Shown: in pieces, positions 33,171 through 45,640 of the stretch
Numbering within the stretch: the first letter of the stretch is position 1
Layout: each line of letters opens with the position of its first letter
Assembly (NCBI GenBank): GCA_030533445.1
Contig: CM060081.1
Span: forward strand, 34,174,111-34,238,110
Direction of reading: 5' to 3'
Origin: Cyprinodon diabolis
Lineage: Eukaryota > Chordata > Actinopteri > Cyprinodontiformes > Cyprinodontidae
Length of the DNA: 64,000 nt
Notes under the pieces: generated by a model
Databases searched by the model: none
Told to the model about the DNA's origin: nothing
Seen by the model: only the letters and a program-made list of their open reading frames with translations
Position numbers and translations under genes: made by a program

Positions 33171-35855
33171 TATTAATGGCAACTGTCAATCAGCTCCACG
33201 GGCACCCCTGTCCAGGAAACACAGACAGACAGACGAGCTCCAAACCAGCTCCCATGTCAGAGGATGAAAGACAGAACATCCAGTTAGTCACAGTCAGAGA
33301 AACAGGACTACACAGAAAAACAGGCCAAGCTTCAACATCCATAAGCAAAAGTATTGATGGCAGCAGCACAGCTGATGTTTCAATTACAGTATAATTAAGT
33401 ACTTAGTGAGATAATGTATGATTTAACACATGGTAATAGAACTGGCACTTGAAGAAGTCATTACCCAGAAATCTCACTACCCTACACAAAGCAGGTTTTA
33501 ATTTATGCCTTGATTAACATCATTTGTGAAAAGGTGATCATCTGCCTCTATTTCACCAAAAGGGGCAAATCAGAAATTCAATCATTAAGTGTTGATGTAT
33601 GTGTAACTTTTTACCAAGTGTGTAAGAGACCAGGAAACAATGGTAAAGAACTACGACAAATTGCTAATGTTGCTAACACTACATTAAAATGAAGTCAAAT
33701 TTTTTTGCATACCCTCAGTGGAAAAGGGGCTTGGAAAAGGTGTATAAATGAGCTCCATTTAATATTTTTTTTATTTTTCTGAAATTAATCAAAACATGAA
33801 TTTAAAGACGATATCAGAATGCTTGTACATATAAAGACACTAAGCCTTACATTAACGTTTAGGAGCTGCACAGGTGTTGAAGACGGCATGGAAAGATGTG
33901 ATACCGTCTGCCAGATTTGGATTCTATTTTTCTTAGACAAGTGGCCAAATGTTTTACAACAGATTCCACCAACCAAGACTATAAGTCATGTTTTCTACTT
34001 CCTTCAGGAAGGTGGTTCAGCTGCATTAAGACCAAAACAAACAGACTGAAAAACAGTTAATTTCCCAGAGCTATGGAGGCAACATCGCCCCTGAAGACAC
34101 TTACTAGTCTATTTCCTGACTAACATCCAAGCTACAGTTTGTGAAAATGCATCATGCTACATCCCTGTTTACCTATTTTATACTTATTTTTGGAGGTATT
34201 TTTTTCAGCGTCACTTTTCCTCCTGTTGTAGCTTTATGTTTGTGTGTTTTTATCTTACTTTTTAAATATATTCTAAAGACCTTTTAAGGATGTTGATTCC
34301 ATTTCAAGTGTTTTAATTTAATCTGTTTTTATGTTAATTCTGTGTCTCTCAACAGTGTCTGAACAAAAAGTTATCATCGGTTCATATGACAATGATATTT
34401 ATTGGTTCTTGGCAAAAGCTACAGTATTACCGGTTCTAAGCAATATAAAGGCAGTTTATTTATTTTTGTTGAACTTTGAGGAAATTAAACATAAATTCAA
34501 AGTGGTTATGAGTTGAACTGGGATTGTAATATGATTACCAACATTTTTATTTTGTCTTTCTCCACGACGACATAACTTTTTCTAAAAGTTTATTATCAGT
34601 TATTTTCTTGAAGTGTAAATGCACAATGCAACCATATCAGATAGTAAACAATTTAGTCTCTTTTAGACTTGCATTTAAGATAGTCAACAGCATAACAAGT
34701 CAGCATATGGCCAAAAAAACTGGCCACAGCAGGGCACCGTCCATCATGAGACATCACATTATTAAAAATATTAGGTCTGCAGCCTCCGATTCTTCTGCCT
34801 CTCGCCTTGCTTCTTGTCTGACAGGGGCCATTTAATATTTTACACCCTGGTTAAAGCATAATAAAGCTGCAGTAGCCAAGTGACATGCTGCTTTATCTCA
34901 ACACGAACACCAGAATAACATAACAAAAACTTAATTATTGATTAAAAGGCTTCAGTAGGCCAAGAAAACAGGTAAAGAAATGCTAGAGAATCAAAAGGAA
35001 AAAAAAAATCTATTGTATGCACATCGGCCACCAACATTGAATTTGGTTTAGTGAAGAAAACAAAATGGTGCTTGGCTGGTTCCACCATAGGGCTTTCTGC
35101 AAAATCTTATTTCCCCATTGCAGTACATGTTTCAAGTACATTTCAAGCTGTTTTTTAAAATATAGTTTTTTTATTAACGATCCTGCTTAAAAATATTTTG
35201 TACAAGATCTGAAACACTCCAAACCAAAGTAATTCAGGACTGTTTTATACGGAACATTTTGGTTTTAACTATGATAGAGAGGTCATCTGGGTCATGTTGA
35301 CCACAAAACAGGCTTAAATTGAAGGAAAATGGACTCGCTCTGTTATTCTGAAAATGTTTCAACAGCTATCCAGGAATTTCTTAGTTCGGACAGCTTTTAC
35401 TGGAACAACCTTAACTTGGATTGCAGATGTTCTTAAGCACCTGGAGCCCCTGGATCATCCTAAGCACATTCCAAGTCGATTCAAATCACATCTTGGACAA
35501 AGAGGGTAGATGGTGTAGAAGAGGATGAAATTACAGTAGGACTCCTCTGCAGTTGGCTTCTAGCTAGCCTCTTCCGGGCCATCAGCAATTTGTTTCCGAG
35601 CAGACCTCTCCGAGCTACCTCTGTGCTCCCAGGGTCTCTTCCTGAGCTAGCAGCGGTGGGCTGCCAGCTATGTAAACTGTTTTGGTTCCTTAGCCACAGA
35701 GGGCGGCATTGCTAGCCAGCTCATCCCGGTTATGCAGTTCTCTAAGCTGCTGTTCTCATACTATTTCCTGGCTGCTCCTCCCTGAGCTCAGGAATGCTAC
35801 ATTCCCTTACCTCTGCAGTCTAAGTATTTTGTCCCCCTTTTTTGGGCACTCTGAC
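33171..35855. other. Intergenic stretch, nothing recognised
   Basis: About 2.7 kb with scattered short ORFs and no domains, repeat ends or splice-supported exons. Confidence 0.4.
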
Positions 35856-36046
35856 CAGACATGGGCAATGTAGAGTCAACAAGTCATCTCCATGTCATGT
35901 ATTTGTTCTACCCAGCCACTGAAGCAGGTGAGTCCAATCTTCACCGTGAATTAACCTGTGCAGATTGGACTCACCTGGTTAATTGGCTGGGTAGATTAAA
36001 TACATGACATGGAGATGACTTGTTGACTCCACATTGCCCATGTCTG
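35856..36046. mobile_element. Fold-back MITE-like element
   Basis: About 190 bp that folds almost entirely on itself. The left arm CAGACATGGGCAATGTAGAG... (35856-about 35938) pairs with the right arm ending CATTGCCCATGTCTG (about 35958-36046), with a few mismatches including the central 'ccactgaagcagg' versus 'ccaattaaccagg' difference. No ORF. It fits a miniature inverted-repeat element. Confidence 0.75.
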
Positions 36047-36156
36047 ACCCTGACTGAAACAAACATTCGAGGGCAGGAGAAATATGTGTGGCTACCCTCG
36101 TTCATCTTCATAATAACCGGGTGGTTGCTAGTCATGGCCAATGTAATTCTAATTAC

Positions 36157-36898
36157 TGTTAGGAATCCAGTTTGTGTGGGTTATTTTTGTGTTTTTCTCT
36201 CTCCACCACCAGGTGGTGCCCTGTTCCTCGTTGGGCCTTCCTGCACACCTGCGGCTCGTTGGATCATTACCGGAGGAGTATTTGAGCAGTGAGCTGTCAC
36301 TACCTCGACGCCAGAGTGTTTGCCAGTTTTGGGACTCTAGCCAAGATGAGATCAGCAGAGTCTAACCGATGCTTTGTTTCTCTGAGCCTAATCTTGTTTT
36401 TGTCTTTGCTCTTCGGCAGGAAGCCTTTCCTGTGTACCTGGATAGCCTGGACCTTCTCCCCCTGGAAGGATTACTGAGTACACACTGAGCAGGGATAAAC
36501 CTCCACATTCACGTTCAAGTCCTCATCGGAAAACCAAGTGACAGTCCGCTCCTTTGCTCCTCTGGGTCCAACGCATGTCTACAGTACCTGTCCGCTGTCA
36601 AAGGAGTTCCCTCTCCTCTGGATCAATTCCCAACAAACTGGATTAAAAGGTTAACAAGAGCCCCCTCAAACGTGAGTTTCTCTCCAGCTATATTCAAGCC
36701 TCAGTCAATTTTCCTACGGTTCCTGAACTGATCGCTGTGACCTCTCCTTCAGACTTACCGTTTCCGGTGCACCAGTCCACTGAGTTCCAGCTCCTAATTC
36801 TGTGTTTCATCAACATTCAATAAACCTGTAAAAAATTTTCCCTTGGTCTCTGAGTGGTTCTCTGCATGTGGGTCAGATCGCTTAAACAAATTATGACA
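36157..36898 (+). mobile_element. Solo LTR, Gypsy-type (copy C)
   Basis: A 742-bp segment starting TGTTAGGAATCCAG and ending AATTATGACA, with AATAAA at about 36820 followed by 'ctgcatgtgggtcagatc'. The flanks ATTAC (36152-36156) and TTTAC (36899-36903) are a 5-bp duplication with one mismatch. It is the most complete of the three related copies (237, 11970, 36157). ORFs inside it are accidental. Confidence 0.75.
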
Positions 36899-36903
36899 TT
36901 TAC

Positions 36904-37560
36904 ATGGATAATTTTATAGATAGTATTTTATTTGTCTGAATAGGATGTAAATTATACATAGGCCTAACCTCGGTCCCATTTGAGTGTAATGGTGATCTCT
37001 ATAGTCACTATAGTTGTTCAGCTCTGCGCTGCCGTAGCACAAAATATGTCTGCATCCACAAATGGAAACCCACTCCTATGCAATTATAAATAGATATTTC
37101 TATGGCAAGGCACACATAAATGCTGGTATTTTAAGTTCATAGTTGATGATAAAAAACATACAGTACATACGAATAATACAGTATATTTAATTTATGCCAG
37201 TAACCTGTGGTTATTACACTCTGTAGTTTTAAAGTCTTTTAGTTTGCAGAAAGCTAAATTTGAAACCAAACTGAAACAAAAATGACTCTTCTACACTGCA
37301 TAGTATTACATTTAAAATGATAGAACATTAATTGTTTGACTGCAGGGAAATTTGTCTTCTTTGTTTAACCCGTTCACCTAGGGAGCAGTTGACTGCATAG
37401 TAGCGCACTGGGAGCATTCTTGGGTTAAGCATTATGCTCAGGGACCTGAATTGAGTTTGAAATCCTAATAACAAACTGTAAGAATTTTCCAAAGAACTAG
37501 ACTATCTCATTAACTCATAGTCAAATAATTAGGTTAACTTGTAGTCAAATCATTCATTTA
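36904..37560. other. Spacer, nothing recognised
   Basis: AT-rich. It ends in TA (37559-37560), the left target duplication of the next Tc1-type element. Confidence 0.4.
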
Positions 37561-38779
37561 CACTCACCGGCCACTTTATTAGGTACACCTGTCCAACTGC
37601 TCGTTAACACTTAATTTCTAAGCAGCCAATCACATGGCGGCAACTCAGTGCATTTAGGCATGTAGACATGGTCAAGACAATCTCCTGCAGTTCAAACCGA
37701 GCATCAGTATGGGGAAGAAAGGTGATTTGAGTGACTTTGAACGTGGCATGATTGTTGGTGCCAGAAGGGCTGGTCTGAGTATTTCAGAAACTGCTGATCT
37801 ACTGGGATTTTTACGCACAACCATCTCTAGGGTTTACAGAGAATGGTCCGAAAAAGAAAAACATCCAGTGAGCGGCAGTTCTGTGGGCGGAAATGTCTTG
37901 TTGATGCCAGAGGTCAGAGGAGAATGGTCAGACTGGTTCAAGCTGATAGAAGGGCAACAGTGACTCAAATAACCACCCATTACAACCAAGGTGGGCAGAA
38001 GAGCATCTCTGAACGCACAGTACGTCGAACTTTGGGGCAGATGGGCTACAGCAGCATAAGACCCCACCGGGTGCCACTCCTTTCAGCTAAGAACAGGAAA
38101 CTGAGGCTACAATTTGCACAAGCTGATCGAAATTGAACAATAGAAGATTGGAAAAATGTTGCCTGGTCTGATGAGTCTCGATTTCTGCTGCGACATTCGG
38201 ATGGTAGGGTCAGAATTTGGCATCTACAACATGAAAGCATGAATCCATCCTGCCTTGTATCAACGGTTCAGGCTGGCGGTGGTGGTGTCATGGTGTGGGG
38301 AATATTTTCTTGGCACTCTTTGGGCCCCTTGGTACCAAATGAGCATCGTTGCAACGCCACAGCCTACGTGAGTATTGTTTCTGACCATGTCCATCCCTTT
38401 ATGACCACAATGTACCCAACTTCTGATGGCTACTTTCAGCAGGATAATGCGCCATGTCATAAAGCTGGAATCATCTCAGACTGGTTTCTTGAACATGACA
38501 TGAGTTCACTGTACTCAAATGGCCTCCACAGTCACCAGATCTCAATCCAATAGAGCATCTTTGGGATGTGGTGGAACGGGAGATTTGCATCATGGATGTG
38601 CAGCCGAAAAATCTGCGGCAACTGTGTGATGCCATCATGTCAATATGGACCAAACTCTCTGAGGAATGCTTCCAGCACCTTGTTGAATCTATGCCACGAA
38701 GAATTGAGGCAGTTCTGAAGGCAAAAGGGGGTCCAACCCGTTACTAGCATGGGGTACCTAATAAAGTGGCCGGTGAGTG
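37561..38779 (+). mobile_element. Tc1/mariner-type transposon with short inverted repeats, inactive
   Basis: A 1219-bp element with about 26-bp perfect terminal inverted repeats starting CACTCACCGGCCACTTTATT, flanked by TA (37559-37560 and 38780-38781). It is a different family from the element at 30955, with short rather than 202-bp repeats. The transposase inside is broken. This end sequence is widespread in fish genomes as I recall. Confidence 0.92.
37709..38747 (+). pseudogene. Tc1-type transposase, two frameshifts and a nonsense codon
   Basis: It starts MGKKGDLSDFERGMIVGARR with a helix-turn-helix. A frame change near 37855 is followed by SERTVRRTLGQMGY. A TGA at 38134-38136 sits just before TIEDWKNVAWSDESRF. 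The frame then stays open through VMVWGIFSW and the second catalytic Asp (FQQDNAPCH) to FLEHD near 38500. There another shift leads to SPDLNPIEHLWD (third catalytic residue) and GGPTRY-stop at 38745-38747. All catalytic residues remain, but three lesions make it non-functional. Confidence 0.9.
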
Positions 38780-38781
38780 TA

Positions 38782-41700
38782 TATTTGCTTTGTTGAAGCC
38801 ATGTAATCCCTTTTTTCTGGGTAAAAAGTTTTTGTTTTTATAACAGTAGTTGAGATTATCCTGAGATGACTTCCCTACCCAATGTGACTCATAAAAAAAA
38901 TGCATTATAGGTGAAACTAAATTTTGAAAACTTTTTTTTTCTAAGGGCGGCAATAGCAGTCCCTCATCAAGGAGTACAAATCTTGTTTACAGCTGTTGTC
39001 AGACTGAGATGAATGACTCTGCCCAACTTCGTAGGAACAATGTTTAAAAAACAAAATGAAACCAAGTCTTGAATAAACGTATTAAGCATTTGCCTAGTGC
39101 CCGCTCAGCACTTATTCCACTTTGCTGTAAAGCGGAGGGGAAGGGGTGGGCTTCAACAGTAGCGACTAGAAAGAAATCAGGCACTCAGCAGCTCCACAAA
39201 ACTCCATTAGTCTTCATTTTCGACAGGACGTGCAACAGGGCCCTTATGTCTTAAAGAACAAACTAAAATTTATTGGGCTGGCTGGTTTGAGTTAATTGAA
39301 AGAAATTGTCTGTCTGTTTTCTTTCTATTAGGTTTAAAGAATGCAGGGAATCAGGGAGGGTTGATTTGGGGCCTGAGCTTATTGCCCTTTGCTCATCACC
39401 CCAGGCAGGTTCCACATTAATGGTTTGATCCATGAGCGTCCGCAACAGAGCAGGCAGTCAGAGCAGTGTGAATGATTCAAGGAGGTATTGTTTAGAAAGG
39501 ATTTATGAGATTTGTTTGTTATGAAGCGTTTTGAGAAAAAAAAATCAGAGCACAATTGATAATGGCAGTTCAGTAATTGTGTAGCAATAAGTGTCAGTAC
39601 TTGTGCGCTTTGGTTTGTTTTCTCCCAGAACTCAAAACACTTTGAATTATTATCTTTTATACAATAATCCAGCAAATCTCTTAATGAATACTTGGGGTTA
39701 TAGTTCATCATAACAAAAGTTCTTACAAATTTAAGTATTAGGTCCAAGTTTGTGGGGGGACGGATTTTGTCTCCTTAAAAGACAAACAGACTTTTAACCT
39801 TGCAGAACACCTGAGGGTCATGGGAGATCAGTTAAGTCTACAAAGTCCGGACCTGTTGAATAAATCATAGTATCATTGAAAATGTAATTTATCTCAGATT
39901 TTCAGTTTTTCAAATTGTTTATTCCTGACACTTTTAATCTGAATATATGAGACTGATCGGAATGCATATTTTAGTTTATTAGATATAAGGGTAGTTAACA
40001 CCATGTCCCCAAAAGCCTTTTGTAGGAGTGAAGCTAGATTATGGGTAACCAGAGATGGTGTGTGCAGGCTTTACAGCAAAAAGTAGACCTAGTTTGATGT
40101 TAGTTTTTGACTCCTCTATAACTACCTCTTGTTTCCAATTATATTATTTTTATTGTTCCTGGACTGGATCTGAGTTCCTTCTTATAGTGAGTAGGATGCC
40201 TGCTTTAGGTACCTCTAGGTCTTTTCTATCCTTTTTTTGCAGATCATGTGGATCCTTTGCTGTCTTTAACCCAAGGCCCCCAGCACTGGAACCATCATAA
40301 ACTAAGCATTAAGCAACTCTGATGGGAGGGAACTCCTCAAAATTATAAAAAAAAAAAAAAAAATGGAATACTTCATCTTGGTCATGGATTATTAAATTAT
40401 TAAATTCCTATCAAGAGCAGAGGTTTGTGTGATGGAGCAGGGAACGGATAGTGCCTCATTTGATGTAATTCAGTGTAACTTGGTTGAACAAAAACCTGAT
40501 CCAAAAAGCAATGCTTACAACTGAGTGGTCAGTCTACTGTGGATCATGAAACATTGAGTGGAATCAATACTAAAAGTGTTCGTTCTGCAAGCTCCCAAAA
40601 ATGGAGTATGACAAACATAAAAGCTCCTGATTTGTAAAACCATGTGCTCACACAAAACCTACATATTTTCCTTTATAAATTACACCCATACCTCAAAGTT
40701 TGCATCCAATTCTCCCTCTCCTGTTCAGCTAATCTCAAGACCACATTCAGCCATAAATGAACATCCATACACCAGATTTAAATTAGCCAGCTGATCAATG
40801 TAATTTAATAGTTGACAATGGCAACTGCAGCCAAGAAATTGGAAAAGAAATTAAATAAATAAAAACAAGTATTATCAATGACACATTCAGAGGCTGATGT
40901 GAAGTGATCATATTAACAAGAACATTGAGGTGGCATTGGGTTTATTGCTCACGAAGATTTCTCAGCTTTATGGATAAATTCACATAATTATTTTATTTTT
41001 AAACGCACCTTTAAGCAGACAGTCAATTATTTGTTGGTTGTTTACAGCTTATTTTATTTAATTGTTTCCTAATCTTTTGTTGTTATTTTGGATTTTTAAT
41101 AAACTGACTGTGACGTAAAGCCTCATCTGTTTTTTCGCCCATATGAAAAATGTAAATTATTTATATCCCCAGTTGTTGAATGATTGTATTTATTTTGTCT
41201 ATACTGTATGTATTTTATATGGTGCTGCTTTGTATTTTATGCCTCATATTGGACAGCACTTTGTGACGCTTGTCTTAGAAAGGTGCTTACATACTTTCTT
41301 TACTTACTTAATTACTTACTCCCTAATCACACCTGAACAATGCATGTGACAAATTTCTCCATACGGGATGCATCTTGAAGCTGTCAATGCAAACAAAGGC
41401 TTTTTTACAAAGAAGTAATAGATTTAAGTAAGTCTGTTCAATAGTTTTTATGTGTGGACTGTATGGATTTTTACTGTCATCTGGTGAAAATATGTCAATA
41501 GCCCCTCTAGAAATATATTTACTGAGAAAAATGGTATTATGTTCAATACTTATTTCACCCGCTGTACGTACGTGTGGACTTCCGTTTTGAATTTAAGCAG
41601 GTTTATTTCATTACTTGTGACAGGTTGGCTAAGCGTCGTTCCAGCATATATCAAACTGCAGTTTCGGATCTCATTAAGTCGATCTACAATTAAAATTTAA

Positions 41701-43726
41701 TATGAAGTGACAATTAATGTCTAAGAGAAATTATGATGCAATCAGGCTTCAATTCCCCTTAGTCACCATCTGTATCCCCTCTCTCCAAAATGTGTGTCGC
41801 CTGTACAGATGAGTCAGGGTTGGTCTGATAGATCACGCATTTTTGACACCAAGGTTGTTCAAGCAGCCTTAGATGCACAACTTCTTGTGGTTTTATTATG
41901 GTGTTTGTTTCTCAAGATTTTGTTTTATCTTTAACATTAATTGGTAAAACCCATTTTGGTAGGCAGGCACTTACGTATTTCAAATGCGGGACCAGGGGGG
42001 CTATCAGAGTCAGTGGGGATTGGTTAAAACCAATAAGATAAGGATGTGACACACAATCATCATTTTTTTTTTTTTAGGAAAGCTCTTGCAGCAGCCAGTT
42101 GTAAAAATCAATCTAGGTCATTCGGGTCATCTTAAAGGTCACCATTAAAACATTGCTCCACAATCTTCACTGTCATTGGTACAGCAAAGCGCTGTTGCAT
42201 TGTTGGTATTTCTGGCTTTAGCAGAAACTGCCAATGGGTCAGTTTTAGAATGGAGAGGCTGAGCCTTTCCAGGTTGATAGGCCATGTATAGAATACACAT
42301 GGTTAAATCTGTCTGGCTGCACTAACCACAAGGCCACCCCTCTCCACAAAAACATAAATTCAAGACCACAGTCAATATTTTTGATTGCTAAGAGATTATA
42401 ATCCACATTTAAATGAAATCTCAACCAGGTGTTTGAAAAAAACATTATGAAACTGTACAATTAATGTCCCAGTCTTCTTTATCCTTTGCTGATGTGAATT
42501 TAGCCATTATTAAGTTCATCCTGACTCTTTGATAAGTGTCAAGCTGCTAGGTTTCAGTTAAACTTGCAGACATAATACACACCTGCCAAAAAATCAGTTT
42601 TAACAACTTGCACCCGCTGCTGCCTCCTGTCTGTCACTGCAGAATAGATAACACCCCTCCCAGCTCGGGTCTAATTACCAACATTTAACGGTGGATATTT
42701 TAAATCCAGAGAAGCAACGTGAATATGTAGGCATGACAGAGACGCTCAAACGCACAAACAAAAAAAATAAACAAATAATAAATGTAACCATGTCTGGAGA
42801 GAAACTGACTGATGCTTGTGTTTAAGATACTAAGATCCAGCTGTTGATCGCAGTGACTGTCTCCAGGTTTACTTCCCTGTGGCCTCGATGGCAGCAGAGG
42901 AACCGTGATGAAGGCAGACAGCTGACAGGTGCTCCAGGATGCTGCTGCCATCAGGTGCATCTGCTAAACTTAACTTCGAGACAGAAAGATGTAGAGGAAG
43001 AAAAAAACAGCAAAGGAAAACTGGAAGAGGGAGCAGGAGTAAGCAGGAGAAAAGAGTGGCCAAAAAAAACAGAATGGGGAAGGGTTATAAGGATAAAAAG
43101 GGAAGGATTCGTGTGTAGGGTGCGCTCCCTGAGAATCTGCTGCACAGTTCTATGTAAAGAAATTCAGAGGTTTGCTTTAAATGTTCGAGGTTGACATTGT
43201 AAGTGCCTCTTTGTCTAGAAACTGACACTGAAGGACTAACTGAAGGACCAGGGGAGGAAAAAGTAATAAAAAACAATAAGAAGGTTCAGAACATGAGAGA
43301 GAGGATGGTAAGGAGTAATTTGAATAATAAAAAATAAACTAGCAGGAAGGGTGTTTGTAGAGAAGAAAGTTTTAGGTTTTAGGGTACATGCAAAGTGTAT
43401 GTTGCAGAGGATAGACACTTTGCCATATGTTTACATATAACTGCCTGCATCAGCACTTTACGAGCACATGCCTTCCAACTCTTGTCATGAAAAAAACAAA
43501 AGAAAAAAACACAGCAGGCAGGGTGTAAGTCTACAGCATTCATGTGACAGAGGCGATGCTCGCTGTGTGTTTCAGCCTTTTAATAAAAGGTGCACAAGTC
43601 AAGCGCTGAGGCAGGTATCAAGTTTTCACTCTTGTTCTGACTCTGGCTTTTTAGGGGTCGAGTTGAATTTGACATTGAGCCTAATCATACAGATCCCCCT
43701 TTCTTTTTTGAGGGAGGGGGGGCTTC
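38782..43726. other. Long intergenic stretch, nothing recognised
   Basis: Nearly 5 kb without a gene I can support. It has A-rich runs (40347-40363) and purine-rich ORFs (42844-43194) with low-complexity character. No terminal repeats or domains found. Confidence 0.35.
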
Positions 43727-43738
43727 TTACACACAAAT

Positions 43739-43900
43739 GTGCCTGAGTGCAAGGATAGCAGCCTGATGGGTCCTGGTGCTTTGCAGGTAGCCCAGCAGAG
43801 TGGCTCGGAGCTTGGTCACCAATTTGTTCTTAGCCATGGGGGACATGCAGGGGATGGAGAGGAAGTGGCAGCTCCCTGTCCTCATCATGGCTAATGAGGC
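43739..43900 (-). other. Unrecognised exon-like open segment
   Basis: GC content is above the surroundings. The minus frame is open through MSPMAKNKLVTKLRATLLGYLQ and on to LALRHI, then reaches a GTGTGTAAGA donor-like site. I recognise no family. It could be a real exon of an unannotated gene or chance. Confidence 0.2.
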
Positions 43901-45346
43901 CTCGACTTTTTCTTCATGTGCACGTACGTGTGTGTACGTGTCTTGGTTAGCCTGTGTCTGACAGCACGTTTGTGTCAGGGTGCTGCCAAAGCTCCATTTC
44001 TGAAAAAAAACATGGCCTGTATCTGTCTCAGGCCAGCAGGTACTGTTATATACAAGTCTCCTTGCTGAATAATTCACCTGATCAAGACCTACGCTTACAC
44101 ATACACACTCAAAGGTAGGGATCAGGTATTTCTCAAAGCAGCAATGAGTCAATAGCAGTTCAGTAAAACCATACCAGCAGAGACTTCTTCCAGGGCTGAA
44201 TCACACAGTAAATACTGGAGAAATCATGGTTTGAAACAGGGTGGCGGGTGGGTTGCGGTTTCAGTTATCACCTGATGTGATAACTGAAACACAGTTTTTA
44301 TAAAACATAACTGTGCAATCTATTTTGATCTAAACTCCTTAGAAACAAACAGCCCTCCTTTAATTTGTATATATGTTTTAAATCTTTTTATTTGCATGGT
44401 GGTTTTTGAAAAAACTGATCCATATATTTTTAAGATATAACAAATAAAAGGCCATTGTATCTAATGAGGATAAAAAAAAAATAAATACAACTTTATCTGT
44501 AGGTCAGGAGCTCCCCAGTGTGTTCAAAAGTCAGAAGTGCAGCCCCTTTTAACCCACTCACAAATGGATGGATTTAGATCTTTCAAAAATTAGTGATAAA
44601 TAAATTACTAAATCAAGAAGCAATTATAAAAGATGTCATATTTTAGCAGCCTGTCTTCTAAAGGTAAGTATTATATTTCGATGCTGTCTGTAGTGACAAC
44701 TTCTTCTTCTATAAACACTCCAACATCTATTAACCAATTATCTTGACATGTCAATTAAAAATAGATCAAAATGAAGATATTGAAACAGCTGAATTAATTA
44801 ACAGTAATTTGCTTAAAGCTGAGCTAAAGTATAATTTATATTAAAATAGTCAAGAACAGGGATGATGAGGAAACTGCTTTTAATTTTTTTCACTTTTGTT
44901 TTTCTATTTTTGATCACATAAGGCCAAATTATTTATAATTTCATGATCAATATTAAAAAAGCCAGTAAATACTACACCAAATATAGGTATTTTTTGTCAG
45001 AAATAGGTATTTGGAAGTCTGGGTAAAATATTTGACTCAATGTGCAAACAAATAGGTAATTCAGGGGTCTCTTTAATGAACATTAGGATCAAGTGCCAAG
45101 CAAGTCGGATGTGAGGTGAAGCACAAGTCTATTTATCTAATTTTAGAGACATACATTTTCACCTAATTGGCAGGCAAGGAGCTGGAAATGTTGTTGAGCA
45201 GTAGCAGCTAGAACTTCACACATATCCAACACAGATTTGGCTTTGGAACCTCAGCCTGAAGAAGGGCTGGACTCTTTCCTGGGAGAGGCATCTTGACTTA
45301 TGTACTGAACAGCATTTCAGATAAACACAATCCTTTTGAGTCGTGG
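43901..45346. other. Intergenic stretch, nothing recognised
   Basis: AT-rich from about 44280 on. Only a short hairpin (listed separately) stands out. Confidence 0.35.
44258..44290. repeat. Perfect 13-bp hairpin
   Basis: GTTTCAGTTATCA (44258-44270) and its exact complement (44278-44290) flank a 7-nt loop. Confidence 0.7.
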
Positions 45347-45640
45347 TAAATGGCCTGTACGCTTATATAGCACTTGACCAAAGCACTTTACGCTACACTG
45401 AGTCATTCAACAACTCACACACTGATGATGACGCGCTGCATTGTAGCCACAGTTGCCCTGGGGCTCACTGACAGAAGCAAAGCTGCTATACATGTGGGCA
45501 ACCCTCTGACCAACATCAGTAGAGAACGCAGGTGGCAATATGGATGAAGTGTCTTGCCCAAGGATACAATGATACAAAGGCCGCAGCTGGGGCTTGAACA
45601 GTCAACCGCTTGATTGAAGGGCAAGCTACAGCATCTGGCA
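45347..45640 (+). repeat. Interspersed repeat family B, copy 1
   Basis: Shares with 54991-55278 the start GTAAATGGCCTGTA, the middle 'ctcactgacagaagcaa', the block 'gtcttgcccaaggata' and the end 'aagctacagcatc'-like. Both are in the same orientation. A dispersed teleost repeat with no ORF of its own. Confidence 0.65.

Noticed and set aside
43085..43276. Serine/proline-rich ORFs on both strands at 42.8-43.4 kb
   Set aside because: Purine-rich low-complexity sequence gives long open frames on several frames at once.
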